Source: Clostridia bacterium
GTDB lineage: Bacteria; Bacillota; Clostridia; Peptostreptococcales; Anaerovoracaceae
Reading direction: 5' to 3'
Length of the DNA: 64,000 bases
Assembly (NCBI GenBank): GCA_902363595.1
Contig: CABJAP010000008.1
Span: forward strand, 83,277-147,276
The position numbers and the translations under genes are program-made. This document shows positions 53,771 through 61,532 of the stretch, one piece after another; position 1 is the stretch's first letter; each line of letters opens with the position of its first letter. The notes under the pieces were generated by a model. That model saw nothing but the letters and a program-made list of their open reading frames with translations, searched no databases and was not told the origin of the DNA.

Positions 53771-54421
53771 TTATCTAACATCCTTTCTGTTCTGCTGGTC
53801 AAGCAGGTTCTGCACCGCTTTTGCCGATGCCCCATATTTTGTCACATCATTTTTCAGCAGCTCTTTGGCACGCTGCGCATCGAGATAAACGTTGCGCTCC
53901 TCTTTTTTCCCATCTTCCCCTTTTACAGTGTACACCCATTGAACCTGATCTGCCCCCTTTGTCAAGGCCAGAATCTGTTCTGCGTATTTCTGCATTTTTT
54001 CGTCAAAGGCCTGCTGTTCGGCCGCAGAAATGGTTTTGTCAAATGTGATTACCATGCTCTTGGGACTTTCCTTCACCATGAGCGTAACCTGATAATTAGC
54101 CATATTCTTCCTCAAATCCACGGTCTCCAAGAGCTTTGCCACCGATGCAGAGTCATTGATATCCTCCACTCTAGCGTCATAAAGAAGCTGTGCCTGCTGC
54201 GATACTCCCTGTTCCTGAGTCGGTACCGTCGTCTCGTTCACATCTGTCGGCGCTTCTGACTCTTTTGTCTCAGAGGTTTTGGTAGGGTCGGTGGGAATTT
54301 GATTCCGTTCCTCGTTCCCTGCAATCAGCATCAATAAAACGGCTAAGGCAACCACCGTAGCCGCTGCGATAATAAGAAGCATTCGAATGTTCTTATTGAT
54401 GGCTTTGTGCACCTTTTTCAT
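53771..54421 (-). CDS. Membrane-anchored protein resembling DUF4825, inside the his operon
   Basis: 216 residues with a basic N-terminus and one membrane segment (about 12-34: MLLIIAAATVVALAVLLMLIAG), a Thr/Glu/Ser-rich linker (about 35-70: TDPTKTSETKESEAPTDV), and a folded extracytoplasmic domain that resembles DUF4825. The text LLYDARVEDINDSASVAKLLETVDLRKNMANYQVT is the basis. It has no connection to the histidine pathway that I know. It is packed between hisH and hisA with no room for a separate promoter, and shares translation signals with them. Confidence 0.75.
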   Translation of the reverse strand: MKKVHKAINKNIRMLLIIAAATVVALAVLLMLIAGNEERNQIPTDPTKTSETKESEAPTDVNETTVPTQEQGVSQQAQLLYDARVEDINDSASVAKLLETVDLRKNMANYQVTLMVKESPKSMVITFDKTISAAEQQAFDEKMQKYAEQILALTKGADQVQWVYTVKGEDGKKEERNVYLDAQRAKELLKNDVTKYGASAKAVQNLLDQQNRKDVR

Positions 54422-54442
54422 GGTCTTGTCTCCTATATTCTG

Positions 54443-55063
54443 TTATAGCTGGATAAAGGCCCTGAGAATATTGAGCCCCACATTGCCGCTCTTCTCCGGA
54501 TGAAACTGAGTTCCATACACGGATCCGCTGCGAACGGCTCCTGTAATTTCGATATCGTAATTGGACGATGCGATAGTATTCTCAAGACAATTCTTACCAT
54601 AAAAGCTGTGCACGTAATAGACATAATCGCCCTCTTTGATATATTTAAAGAGAGGGTCGCTGCATTTCAGATTAAGACTGTTCCATCCGATATGGGGAAC
54701 TTTCAGTCTGCCGCCGGGTCTTTTGGGCAGATCCTCCTCAATGGAAGCGATCTCGCCTTTGATCAGTCCCAGTCCCTGGTGGCACCCATATTCGTAACTC
54801 ATTTCAAAGAGAAGCTGCATGCCCAGGCAAATCCCAAGGAGGGGTTTGCCCTTTTCGGTCTCCCGGATGATCGTCTCCACAAGACCGGTGGCTTTCAACT
54901 TGGCGATAGCGTCTTCAAAGGCGCCCACGCCCGGCAGGATGATCCGATCAGCCGCCTCAATATCTTCTTTTTGATTGGTTACCACCGTCTCAGCACCTAA
55001 AAACTTCAGCGAAGCGGTGAGAGAAAATAAATTTCCAACTCCATAATCAATTACTGCAATCAT
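54443..55063 (-). CDS. hisH: Imidazole glycerol phosphate synthase, glutaminase subunit
   Basis: 206 residues, class I glutamine amidotransferase. The triad lies in LLGICLGMQLLFE (Cys) and YGTQFHPEKSG (His, Glu). The N-terminal MIAVIDYGVGNLFSL is usual. It supplies ammonia to HisF. The gene is separated from hisA by the DUF4825-like gene, which is an uncommon order. Confidence 0.96.
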   Translation of the reverse strand: MIAVIDYGVGNLFSLTASLKFLGAETVVTNQKEDIEAADRIILPGVGAFEDAIAKLKATGLVETIIRETEKGKPLLGICLGMQLLFEMSYEYGCHQGLGLIKGEIASIEEDLPKRPGGRLKVPHIGWNSLNLKCSDPLFKYIKEGDYVYYVHSFYGKNCLENTIASSNYDIEITGAVRSGSVYGTQFHPEKSGNVGLNILRAFIQL

Positions 55064-55074
55064 GTCTTACCTTT

Positions 55075-55662
55075 CTAGAGAACGCCCTTTGTGGAAGGGA
55101 TCTCGTCTGCATATTCAGGATCGATAGCTGCTGCCTGGGCCAGTGCCCTGGCCAGCGCCTTGAAAACGGCCTCGATGATGTGGTGGCTGTTTTCTCCGGC
55201 CAGCATTTTAAAATGAAGGGTCAGCCCCATTTCCCTGGAAAACGCAGTCATAAATTCCTTGACCAGCTCCGTGTCAAAACTCCCGACTTTCTGCGCGGGA
55301 ATCGAAACGTCAAAATTCAGGTACGCTCTCCCACTGATGTCCAGCGCACACAGGATGAGCGTTTCATCCATGGGCAGCGTCATATTCCCATATCTTCTTA
55401 TCCCTTTCTTGTCTGCCAGAGCCTCTTTAAAAGCCTGTCCAAGGGAAATTCCAATATCCTCTGCCGTGTGATGGTCATCTACGTGGCTATCGCCTTTGCA
55501 CTTTATGGAAAGATCGAAACGGCCATGGCGGGCGAATAATTCCATCATATGATTGAGAAATCCGCAGCCGGTGTCGATGTCAAAGGTTCCTTTGCCGTCG
55601 ATATCCAGGGAGATCCTTACATCCGTCTCTCCGGTAGTTCTGATGATCTGGCTGCTTCTCAT
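55075..55662 (-). CDS. hisB: Imidazoleglycerol-phosphate dehydratase
   Basis: 195 residues, monofunctional dehydratase (no phosphatase domain). Metal-binding motifs are DTGCGFLNHMMELFARHG, DDHHTAEDIGISLGQA and SHHIIEAVFKALARAL. The ATG at 55662 (MRSSQIIRTTGETDV) is chosen because an upstream in-frame start would give an N-terminus unlike the family and overlap hisC. It starts 2 bases from the hisC stop. Confidence 0.96.
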   Translation of the reverse strand: MRSSQIIRTTGETDVRISLDIDGKGTFDIDTGCGFLNHMMELFARHGRFDLSIKCKGDSHVDDHHTAEDIGISLGQAFKEALADKKGIRRYGNMTLPMDETLILCALDISGRAYLNFDVSIPAQKVGSFDTELVKEFMTAFSREMGLTLHFKMLAGENSHHIIEAVFKALARALAQAAAIDPEYADEIPSTKGVL

Positions 55663-55663
55663 A

Positions 55664-56731
55664 TCAGTTTCCTTTCCCGAGCAGCTCTTTTGTCGCAAAG
55701 ATCAGCTGCTCCATGTCCTCTTCTCTGCCTATGGTGATCCTTACATAATCTGAAATAGGCTCTTTCCCAAAGTACCGTACCAATATATTCCTTTCTCTCA
55801 GTCCGTGGAAATACTCCTCGCCTGAAAGCCGGCTGCTCTTTGCGAACACAAAGTTGGCTGAGGACGGGAGTACGGTAAATCCCAGTTCCCTTAACTGTTT
55901 GGTAAAGGTTTCCCTGGTTTTTATGATCGTCTGTCTGGTTTGCTGAAAATATGCTTCGTCGCGGATGGCCGCCGCCGCAGCTGAAATGGACAGCCGGTTC
56001 AGGTTGTATGGGTTGAAGCTGAACTTGATCCGGTTCAGGTCCGAAATCAGTTCCTTGCTGCCCATGGCGAACCCCACTCTTGCCCCTGCCAGACTTCTGG
56101 ATTTTGAGAAAGTTTGTATCACTAATAGATTATCATATTTTTGCAAAAAAGGCACGCAACTTTTTGCTCCGAAATCAATGTAGGCTTCGTCAATTATAAC
56201 TAAGTTGCTGCTGTTGCTGGCGATGATATCCTCGATATCGTTTAAATTTAAGGCGATCCCGGTGGGTGCGTTGGGGTTGGCGATGAGAATTGTTCCATTT
56301 AAATTTTTATATTTTTTTGGATCGATCCGCAAATCTTCCGTCAGGGGAATGGGACCCGCCTTTGAGCGGTATATGTCGGCGTAAACCTTATAAAATCCGT
56401 AGCTCGGGTCTGGAAACCAAATATTGGAGCCTTCGCTGGCGTAGGCCATGAAGGAGAAGGCCAGAATTTCATCCGATCCGTTTCCAACTGCTACCTGCTC
56501 TTTTTCCAAGTTGTAATATTGAGCAATAGCCGTCGTCAACTCCGATGCCTCTGGGTCGGGATAAAGCATTAGTTTGCTCACTTCGCCGCTGCTGATAACC
56601 GCCGCTGCCCGCGGACTGGGCCCGAAGGGGTTTTCGTTGGTGTTCAGCTTGATCAGTTTTTGGTTTTTGGGCTGCTCACCGGGGGTGTATGGCTCCAGGT
56701 TTTGATATTGTTTTTTTAGAAATCTGCTCAT
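55664..56731 (-). CDS. hisC: Histidinol-phosphate aminotransferase
   Basis: 355 residues, fold type I PLP enzyme. The pyridoxal lysine is in QTFSKSRSLAGARVGFAMG; KLNTNENPFGPSPRA is the N-terminal signature, with NPNAPTG and DEAYIDFG in the middle. Converts imidazole acetol phosphate to histidinol phosphate. The start overlaps the hisG stop by 4 bases. Confidence 0.95.
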   Translation of the reverse strand: MSRFLKKQYQNLEPYTPGEQPKNQKLIKLNTNENPFGPSPRAAAVISSGEVSKLMLYPDPEASELTTAIAQYYNLEKEQVAVGNGSDEILAFSFMAYASEGSNIWFPDPSYGFYKVYADIYRSKAGPIPLTEDLRIDPKKYKNLNGTILIANPNAPTGIALNLNDIEDIIASNSSNLVIIDEAYIDFGAKSCVPFLQKYDNLLVIQTFSKSRSLAGARVGFAMGSKELISDLNRIKFSFNPYNLNRLSISAAAAAIRDEAYFQQTRQTIIKTRETFTKQLRELGFTVLPSSANFVFAKSSRLSGEEYFHGLRERNILVRYFGKEPISDYVRITIGREEDMEQLIFATKELLGKGN

Positions 56732-57348
56732 TTTACTGCTTCTCCCAGTTTTTCCATCATATCGCTGATCATGTCGTTTTGAAATTTAAAGCTGGACTTA
56801 TTGGCGATGAATCTGGCGCTGATGTTTTTAAACTCTTCGATAACCTCCAGGTTGTTGGCCTTCAACGTGCCGCCTGTTTCCACGATGTCCACGATTACGT
56901 CCGACAGTCCCAGAATGGGCGCCAGCTCAATGCTGCCGTTGAGTTTTATAATCTCAATATCCCGGTTTTTTTCCGAATAGAATTTTTTTGCAATATTCAC
57001 ATATTTGGTGGCGATGCGCAGGGTCCGGTCCGTGTCTTCCACATAGCCTTTGGGGGCTGCCACCGCCATTCTGCATTTTCCGATGTTCAGATCCAGGAGT
57101 TCATAGACATCCGGGCAGGATTCCAGGAGAATGTCCTTGCCAACGATGCCCACGTCGGCCGCATGGTGTTCCACATAAATGGCCACATCGCTGGGCTTTA
57201 CCAGCAGATAGCGGACGCCTTTTTCCGGGCTTTCCAGCACAAGCAGCCTGTTTTTTTCTTCGTATGCCGGGCAGTCGTATCCCGCATCCCTGAGCATTCC
57301 GTATACTTGATCGCCCAGCCTCCCTTTGGGCAGCGCAATGTTTAGCAT
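56728..57348 (-). CDS. hisG: ATP phosphoribosyltransferase, short form
   Basis: 206 residues, the short HisG that lacks the C-terminal regulatory domain and needs HisZ. MLNIALPKGRLGDQVYGMLRDAGYD, VKPSDVAIYVEHHAADVGIVGKDIL and VDIVETGGTLKANNLEVIEE are diagnostic. First committed step of histidine synthesis. It overlaps hisZ by 7 bases. Confidence 0.96.
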   Translation of the reverse strand: MLNIALPKGRLGDQVYGMLRDAGYDCPAYEEKNRLLVLESPEKGVRYLLVKPSDVAIYVEHHAADVGIVGKDILLESCPDVYELLDLNIGKCRMAVAAPKGYVEDTDRTLRIATKYVNIAKKFYSEKNRDIEIIKLNGSIELAPILGLSDVIVDIVETGGTLKANNLEVIEEFKNISARFIANKSSFKFQNDMISDMMEKLGEAVK

Positions 57349-58469
57349 GATGGCTCCTCCTTTTTCAAAATTCCATTCTCCAGTCTGTACAGCTCTCTGT
57401 AACGCACATTGGGGGGAACTGCTTTTTCCGCCCGCACGCTAAGCCCTTCTTTTTGCAGCTGGCGAACGGCTTCCGCCACCGTCACCACGTCTTCGCCGCA
57501 GGGGTAAATGACCACCGCATCCACGTCATAGAGGGGCTTCTGCTCGGCGATGCGATTGATTTCATTGAGATAAAGGGCAAAGCCGATGGCCTCCACTTTT
57601 TTTCCCAGGAGAGCCATCGCCTGGTCGTACTGACCGCCGGCCAGCACGCATCTGCCCAGCTCTTTAATATATCCTTTAAAGATGATGCCATTATAATAAT
57701 CAATGTCATTGACGATGGAAAGGTCCACCTGAATATTTTTTGCCAGGCCCAGAGCTTTGAGGGCTCCGTAAATTTCGGACAGTTCATCCAGGCTGCGGTC
57801 CATAGCTTTGTTCAGGGAAATTTTCTTTGCTTCTTTTATCGTCTTGTTAACGTCCCCGTAGAGGAAAGGCAGTCTGCACAAACTTTCGATCTGCAGTTCG
57901 GACAGGTCGGCCTTTTCTGCGGTCCTTCGCAGACCGTCGACGTTTTTGCTCCTGATCAGGCGCAGCAGTTTGAATTTAATATGTTCGTTTACTTGCAGGC
58001 TCTCCAGCAGCTCGACAACAAAGCTCATGTGGGCAACTTCCAGAATATAGTCCTTGCTGATGGTGCGCAGGCTTTTTGCGGCCAGGGCGATCACCTCGGT
58101 AATGCAGTAAGCATCCACTTTACCGATATATTCCAGTCCCATCTGGCTGATCTCTTTAAAGGTGTGGCTTTCCCTGCTCTCCCGATAAACATTTTCTATG
58201 TAGTACAGTTTTTCATTGCACTGGATCGTAGCCTGGGTATTTTTGATGATGCTCAGGGTTACATCCGGTTTGAGGGCCAGCAGCCTGCCGTCCAGATCGG
58301 TAAAGGTAATCACCTTGTCGCTGGCGAGAAAATCTTTGTTTTCCACGTAGAGGCTGTACTCCTCAAATTTGCTCATTTTATATTTCTTGTAGCCATATTG
58401 TTCGTAAAGACCTCTCAGTTCCAGACAAGCCTTTTCATCGGGTTTTAGTTCTGCCTTTTTATATTTCAT
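57342..58469 (-). CDS. hisZ: ATP phosphoribosyltransferase regulatory subunit
   Basis: 375 residues, related to histidyl-tRNA synthetase catalytic domains but without aminoacylation; forms an octamer with short HisG. Text such as DLDGRLLALKPDVTLSIIKN, KLYYIENVYRESRESHTFKEISQMGLEYIG (a class II synthetase motif 2-like region) and LAGGQYDQAMALLGKKVEAIGFAL supports this. First gene of the operon. No T-box specifier-type fold was seen upstream. Confidence 0.93.
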   Translation of the reverse strand: MKYKKAELKPDEKACLELRGLYEQYGYKKYKMSKFEEYSLYVENKDFLASDKVITFTDLDGRLLALKPDVTLSIIKNTQATIQCNEKLYYIENVYRESRESHTFKEISQMGLEYIGKVDAYCITEVIALAAKSLRTISKDYILEVAHMSFVVELLESLQVNEHIKFKLLRLIRSKNVDGLRRTAEKADLSELQIESLCRLPFLYGDVNKTIKEAKKISLNKAMDRSLDELSEIYGALKALGLAKNIQVDLSIVNDIDYYNGIIFKGYIKELGRCVLAGGQYDQAMALLGKKVEAIGFALYLNEINRIAEQKPLYDVDAVVIYPCGEDVVTVAEAVRQLQKEGLSVRAEKAVPPNVRYRELYRLENGILKKEEPSC

Positions 58470-58608
58470 GGTCGTCCCTTCTTTTCTTTGTTGATTTGCG
58501 TTTTGCTTTTGGTTGATGCCGGTCGATTGGAATAAAAAAATTTTTAGTTGCTAGTTGCTATTTGATTTATCTCTTTATCGCTCTAAAGCATTAACTTACA
58601 CAAGTGAT

Positions 58609-58637
58609 ATTATAGCACATGAGACGCAATTGTCCAG
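58609..58637 (-). promoter_or_regulatory. Promoter of the histidine operon
   Basis: On the minus strand TATAAT (58614-58609) lies 17 bases from CTGGAC (58637-58632), a partial match to TTGACA. It is about 140 bases from the hisZ start. The leader shows no clear T-box or attenuator. Confidence 0.5.
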
Positions 58638-58775
58638 AGATTTTTTTGATTTTTTCTGACGAATATGGGAAGCTTTGAGTGGGGCTCTAGGTCGGTTTGG
58701 GTATGGGCGGGAGCTGGGGGGGTCTGGCGCACGAAGTGTGGTTTCCTGTGCTTTATGGTTTACCGCAATGAAATT

Positions 58776-58922
58776 GGAGGATTTTGGCCAAAATTAGTAT
58801 GAATTTTGTGGGCTTGAAGACCTGAAGTTTCGCGACATATAAATTTTCATGAATTTTGACACAATTCAATGCCTGAAAACGTTGGAATTCTACACTAGAT
58901 ATGAAAAAATGAAAAATTTCAT
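58776..58922 (+). repeat. Possible degenerate copy of the dispersed element
   Basis: The stretch contains TTTTGTGGGCTTGAAGACCTGA (58804-58824) and AACGTTGGAATTCTAC (58878-58893), which match the left and right inner blocks of copies A to E at about the right distance. The outer ends GGAAAA/TTTTCC and ACGCAAA are lost. It may be a decayed copy, or chance. The 756-base gap 58470-59225 holds besides only two promoters. Confidence 0.35.
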
Positions 58923-59154
58923 GTAAGCACAGTACAGCTTGGTGGGGCCGCATGAATCAAGCCGATCCTAATAGTGCAGCCCCAAATTACCGCTATCTTC
59001 CTTTCTGGTTCTGATTTACGATGATTTGCGGGCCTCGGGCCTGGAATCAGGTCGATTCCATGACCAAATCGATCATTTGCAGATGGAGCGGAGCCCGCGG
59101 GCAATCCAAAATGTGAATGTCTTGTGAAAACTGTAAAAAAGTACAATGGTTGCC

Positions 59155-59183
59155 TTGACAACTATTATTTGTTGTAGTAATAT
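59155..59183 (+). promoter_or_regulatory. Promoter of the MarR/ABC operon with a dyad
   Basis: TTGACA (59155-59160), 17-base spacer, TAATAT (59178-59183). A dyad ACAAC (59158-59162)/GTTGT (59171-59175) overlaps the spacer and is a plausible MarR operator. The start codon is 43 bases downstream. Confidence 0.7.
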
Positions 59184-59225
59184 GGTTGCCAGTTCAACTA
59201 TATTTGCTGCAGGGGAGGCTGTAAC

Positions 59226-59750
59226 ATGGAAGATCACAGTTATTTGACAAGTTTCTCGATTATACACAGATTCAGCATCTTGTATCACATCAAGGAACTG
59301 AAAAAATTTAAAATATCCGGCCATCAAATGGGGTACATTATGTGTGTCTGCAAACAGCCCGGGATTTCACAGGAGGCGTTATCCTCGTATCTGCGCCTTA
59401 ATAAGGGTGCCGTTGCCAAGGGGGTTCGCCCGCTGATCGAAGAAGGCTATATTCGCCGGGTTCAAAGCAGCCGGGATCGGCGGGCTTATGAGCTGTATCC
59501 GACAGAAAAAGCCCAAGATCTGCATGTTGAAGCAGAAAGGACCATGCGATCCTTTGATCGCATCTTGACACAAAATATGACAGATGAAGAACAGCAGCTG
59601 TTTAAGAGCTTAGTGACGGTTGCCTGCAATAATGTTCTGGAAGCTGCCGGCGAGGACCGGCACGAATTGACCCAGCCGGGTCCGCCTCCGGGATGCGGAA
59701 GAGCCAGCCGCGGCCGTCCAGTTTCAGAGGCCGGAAAACGACACCGCTAA
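59226..59750 (+). CDS. MarR family transcriptional regulator
   Basis: 174 residues. The winged helix is at about 35-105 (KISGHQMGYIMCVCKQPGISQEALSSYLRLNKGAVAKGVRPLIEEGYIRR and the wing RVQSSRDRRAYELYPT). The last 30 residues (HELTQPGPPPGCGRASRGR) are low in complexity and are not typical of the family. It is followed after 33 bases by an ABC exporter pair, which it likely represses. ATG after GGGGAGGCTGTAAC. Confidence 0.9.
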   Translation: MEDHSYLTSFSIIHRFSILYHIKELKKFKISGHQMGYIMCVCKQPGISQEALSSYLRLNKGAVAKGVRPLIEEGYIRRVQSSRDRRAYELYPTEKAQDLHVEAERTMRSFDRILTQNMTDEEQQLFKSLVTVACNNVLEAAGEDRHELTQPGPPPGCGRASRGRPVSEAGKRHR

Positions 59751-59783
59751 CCGAACGCAATCAACGAAAGGGGATTTTACGAT

Positions 59784-61532
59784 ATGAAAGAAATGCTAAA
59801 ATACTATAAACCTTATATCCCAATCATTGTTCTGATCATTGCCGCTCTATTCGGCCAGGCCCTGTGTGAACTGGCACTGCCTGGGTATATGTCCGACATC
59901 ATCAACAACGGGATTATCAAGGGCAATATGACCTACATCTATAAAATTGGAGCCATCATGCTTCTGGTTTCTCTGGCAGTTGTACTCTGCACCGGCCTCG
60001 CTGGTCTCTTTTCTGCCAGAGTAGCTGCAAAATCTTCCCGTGATATCCGCGGAGCCCTCTTTAAGCGAGTCACCGCTTTTTCTGCGGCAGAACTGGAACA
60101 ATTTTCAACTGCCTCTTTGATTACTCGCTCTACCAATGATGTACAAATGGTGCAGCAGTCCACGGTCATGATCCTGCGGATGGCTTGTTTTGCACCGATC
60201 ATGGGTATTGGCGCTGTCATTAAGGCCTTGAGAACCAGCGTTCCGCTTTCTTGGACCATCGCTTTAGCTGTGCTGGTGATCCTTTGTATCATGGTGCTGG
60301 CATTCCTGCTGGTCATGCCCAAGTTTAAAGTCCTCCAGTCCAAGCTGGACCGGATTAATCTGATCATGCAGGAACGGCTGTCCGGACTTTTGGTCGTACG
60401 TGCTTTCACCTCTGAGCCTTACGAAGAAAAACGTTTTGATGAGGCAAATCTGGAATTAAAGAGGATCAACATGTTCGTAAATCGTGCCATGTCCTTTATG
60501 ATGCCGGCGCTGATGCTTGTGATGAACCTGTCCAGTATTCTCATCGTTTGGGTAGGTGCCAAGCTGATCGATGCACAGAATCTTTTGATCGGCGATATGC
60601 TGGCTTTTATGCAGTACGCCATGCAGATCATCATGTCTTTCCTCTTCATCACCATGATGTTCATTATGATTCCGAGAGCTGCGGTTTCCGGTCAAAGAAT
60701 CGGAGTTGTACTCGCCGTTAAGCCGACCATTGAGGATGCTCCCGATTGTAAAGAAATAACCCATCCAGCCGGTGTCGTCGAGTTCAGAAACGTTTCTTTT
60801 TCGTATCCAGATGCCGAAGAAGCAACTCTTTCCAATATCAGTTTTATTGCCAACCCCGGGGAGACAACGGCCATTATCGGGGGAACCGGCAGCGGTAAGT
60901 CCAGCTTGATCGGGTTAATCCCTCGTTTTTACGATGTTACCGAAGGCAAAATACTGCTGGACGGCACGGATATTCGCCAAATCTCCCAGAAAAGCCTTCG
61001 GGATGCCATCGGCTACGTTCCGCAAAAAGGCGTCCTATTTTCCGGCACCATTGATTCCAACTTGAAATACGGAAAAGAGGATGCTTCTATGGAAGAACTT
61101 GAAGATGCGGTCCGCACCGCCCAGGCTATGGATTTTATTGAAGAAAAGACAGATGGGTTCAATGAACCAGTGGCCCAGGGAGGAACCACTGTATCCGGCG
61201 GACAAAAGCAGCGCCTTTCCATCGCACGGGCGCTGGTGAAAAAGCCGCAGATTTATATATTTGACGACAGCTTCTCTGCTCTGGATTTTAAGACGGACGC
61301 GGCCCTGCGGACAGCTCTGAAAGAAAAAGTGGGCGCAAGCACCATGCTGATCGTAGCACAGCGGATCAATACCATCATGGACGCTGACAAAATCGTCGTT
61401 CTCGATGAGGGAAGGGTCGCCGGCATCGGCACCCATCAGGAGCTGCTGAAAAACTGTCAGGTTTACCAGGAAATCGCCTCGTCGCAGTTAAGCGAAGAGG
61501 AATTGGGAAAGGGGGCAAACAGCAATGACTAA
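59784..61532 (+). CDS. ABC transporter, first half of a heterodimeric exporter
   Basis: 582 residues: a six-helix membrane domain (about 10-310) and an ATP-binding domain (about 340-565). Walker A is GGTGSGKSSL, the signature VSGGQKQRLSIARAL, and the Walker B region is IYIFDDSFSALDFKT. After the Walker B Asp stands another Asp instead of the catalytic Glu, so this half probably forms the weak ATP site, as in LmrC/BmrC-type partners. Its stop overlaps the start of the second half by 8 bases. Confidence 0.93.
   Translation: MKEMLKYYKPYIPIIVLIIAALFGQALCELALPGYMSDIINNGIIKGNMTYIYKIGAIMLLVSLAVVLCTGLAGLFSARVAAKSSRDIRGALFKRVTAFSAAELEQFSTASLITRSTNDVQMVQQSTVMILRMACFAPIMGIGAVIKALRTSVPLSWTIALAVLVILCIMVLAFLLVMPKFKVLQSKLDRINLIMQERLSGLLVVRAFTSEPYEEKRFDEANLELKRINMFVNRAMSFMMPALMLVMNLSSILIVWVGAKLIDAQNLLIGDMLAFMQYAMQIIMSFLFITMMFIMIPRAAVSGQRIGVVLAVKPTIEDAPDCKEITHPAGVVEFRNVSFSYPDAEEATLSNISFIANPGETTAIIGGTGSGKSSLIGLIPRFYDVTEGKILLDGTDIRQISQKSLRDAIGYVPQKGVLFSGTIDSNLKYGKEDASMEELEDAVRTAQAMDFIEEKTDGFNEPVAQGGTTVSGGQKQRLSIARALVKKPQIYIFDDSFSALDFKTDAALRTALKEKVGASTMLIVAQRINTIMDADKIVVLDEGRVAGIGTHQELLKNCQVYQEIASSQLSEEELGKGANSND

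Noticed and set aside
58470..58640. A T-box leader upstream of hisZ
   Set aside because: No AGGGTGGNACCGCG-type sequence is present on the minus strand.
58919..59161. An 80-codon frame on the minus strand between hisZ and the MarR gene
   Set aside because: No ribosome binding site, no recognised domain, and it overlaps the MarR promoter region.
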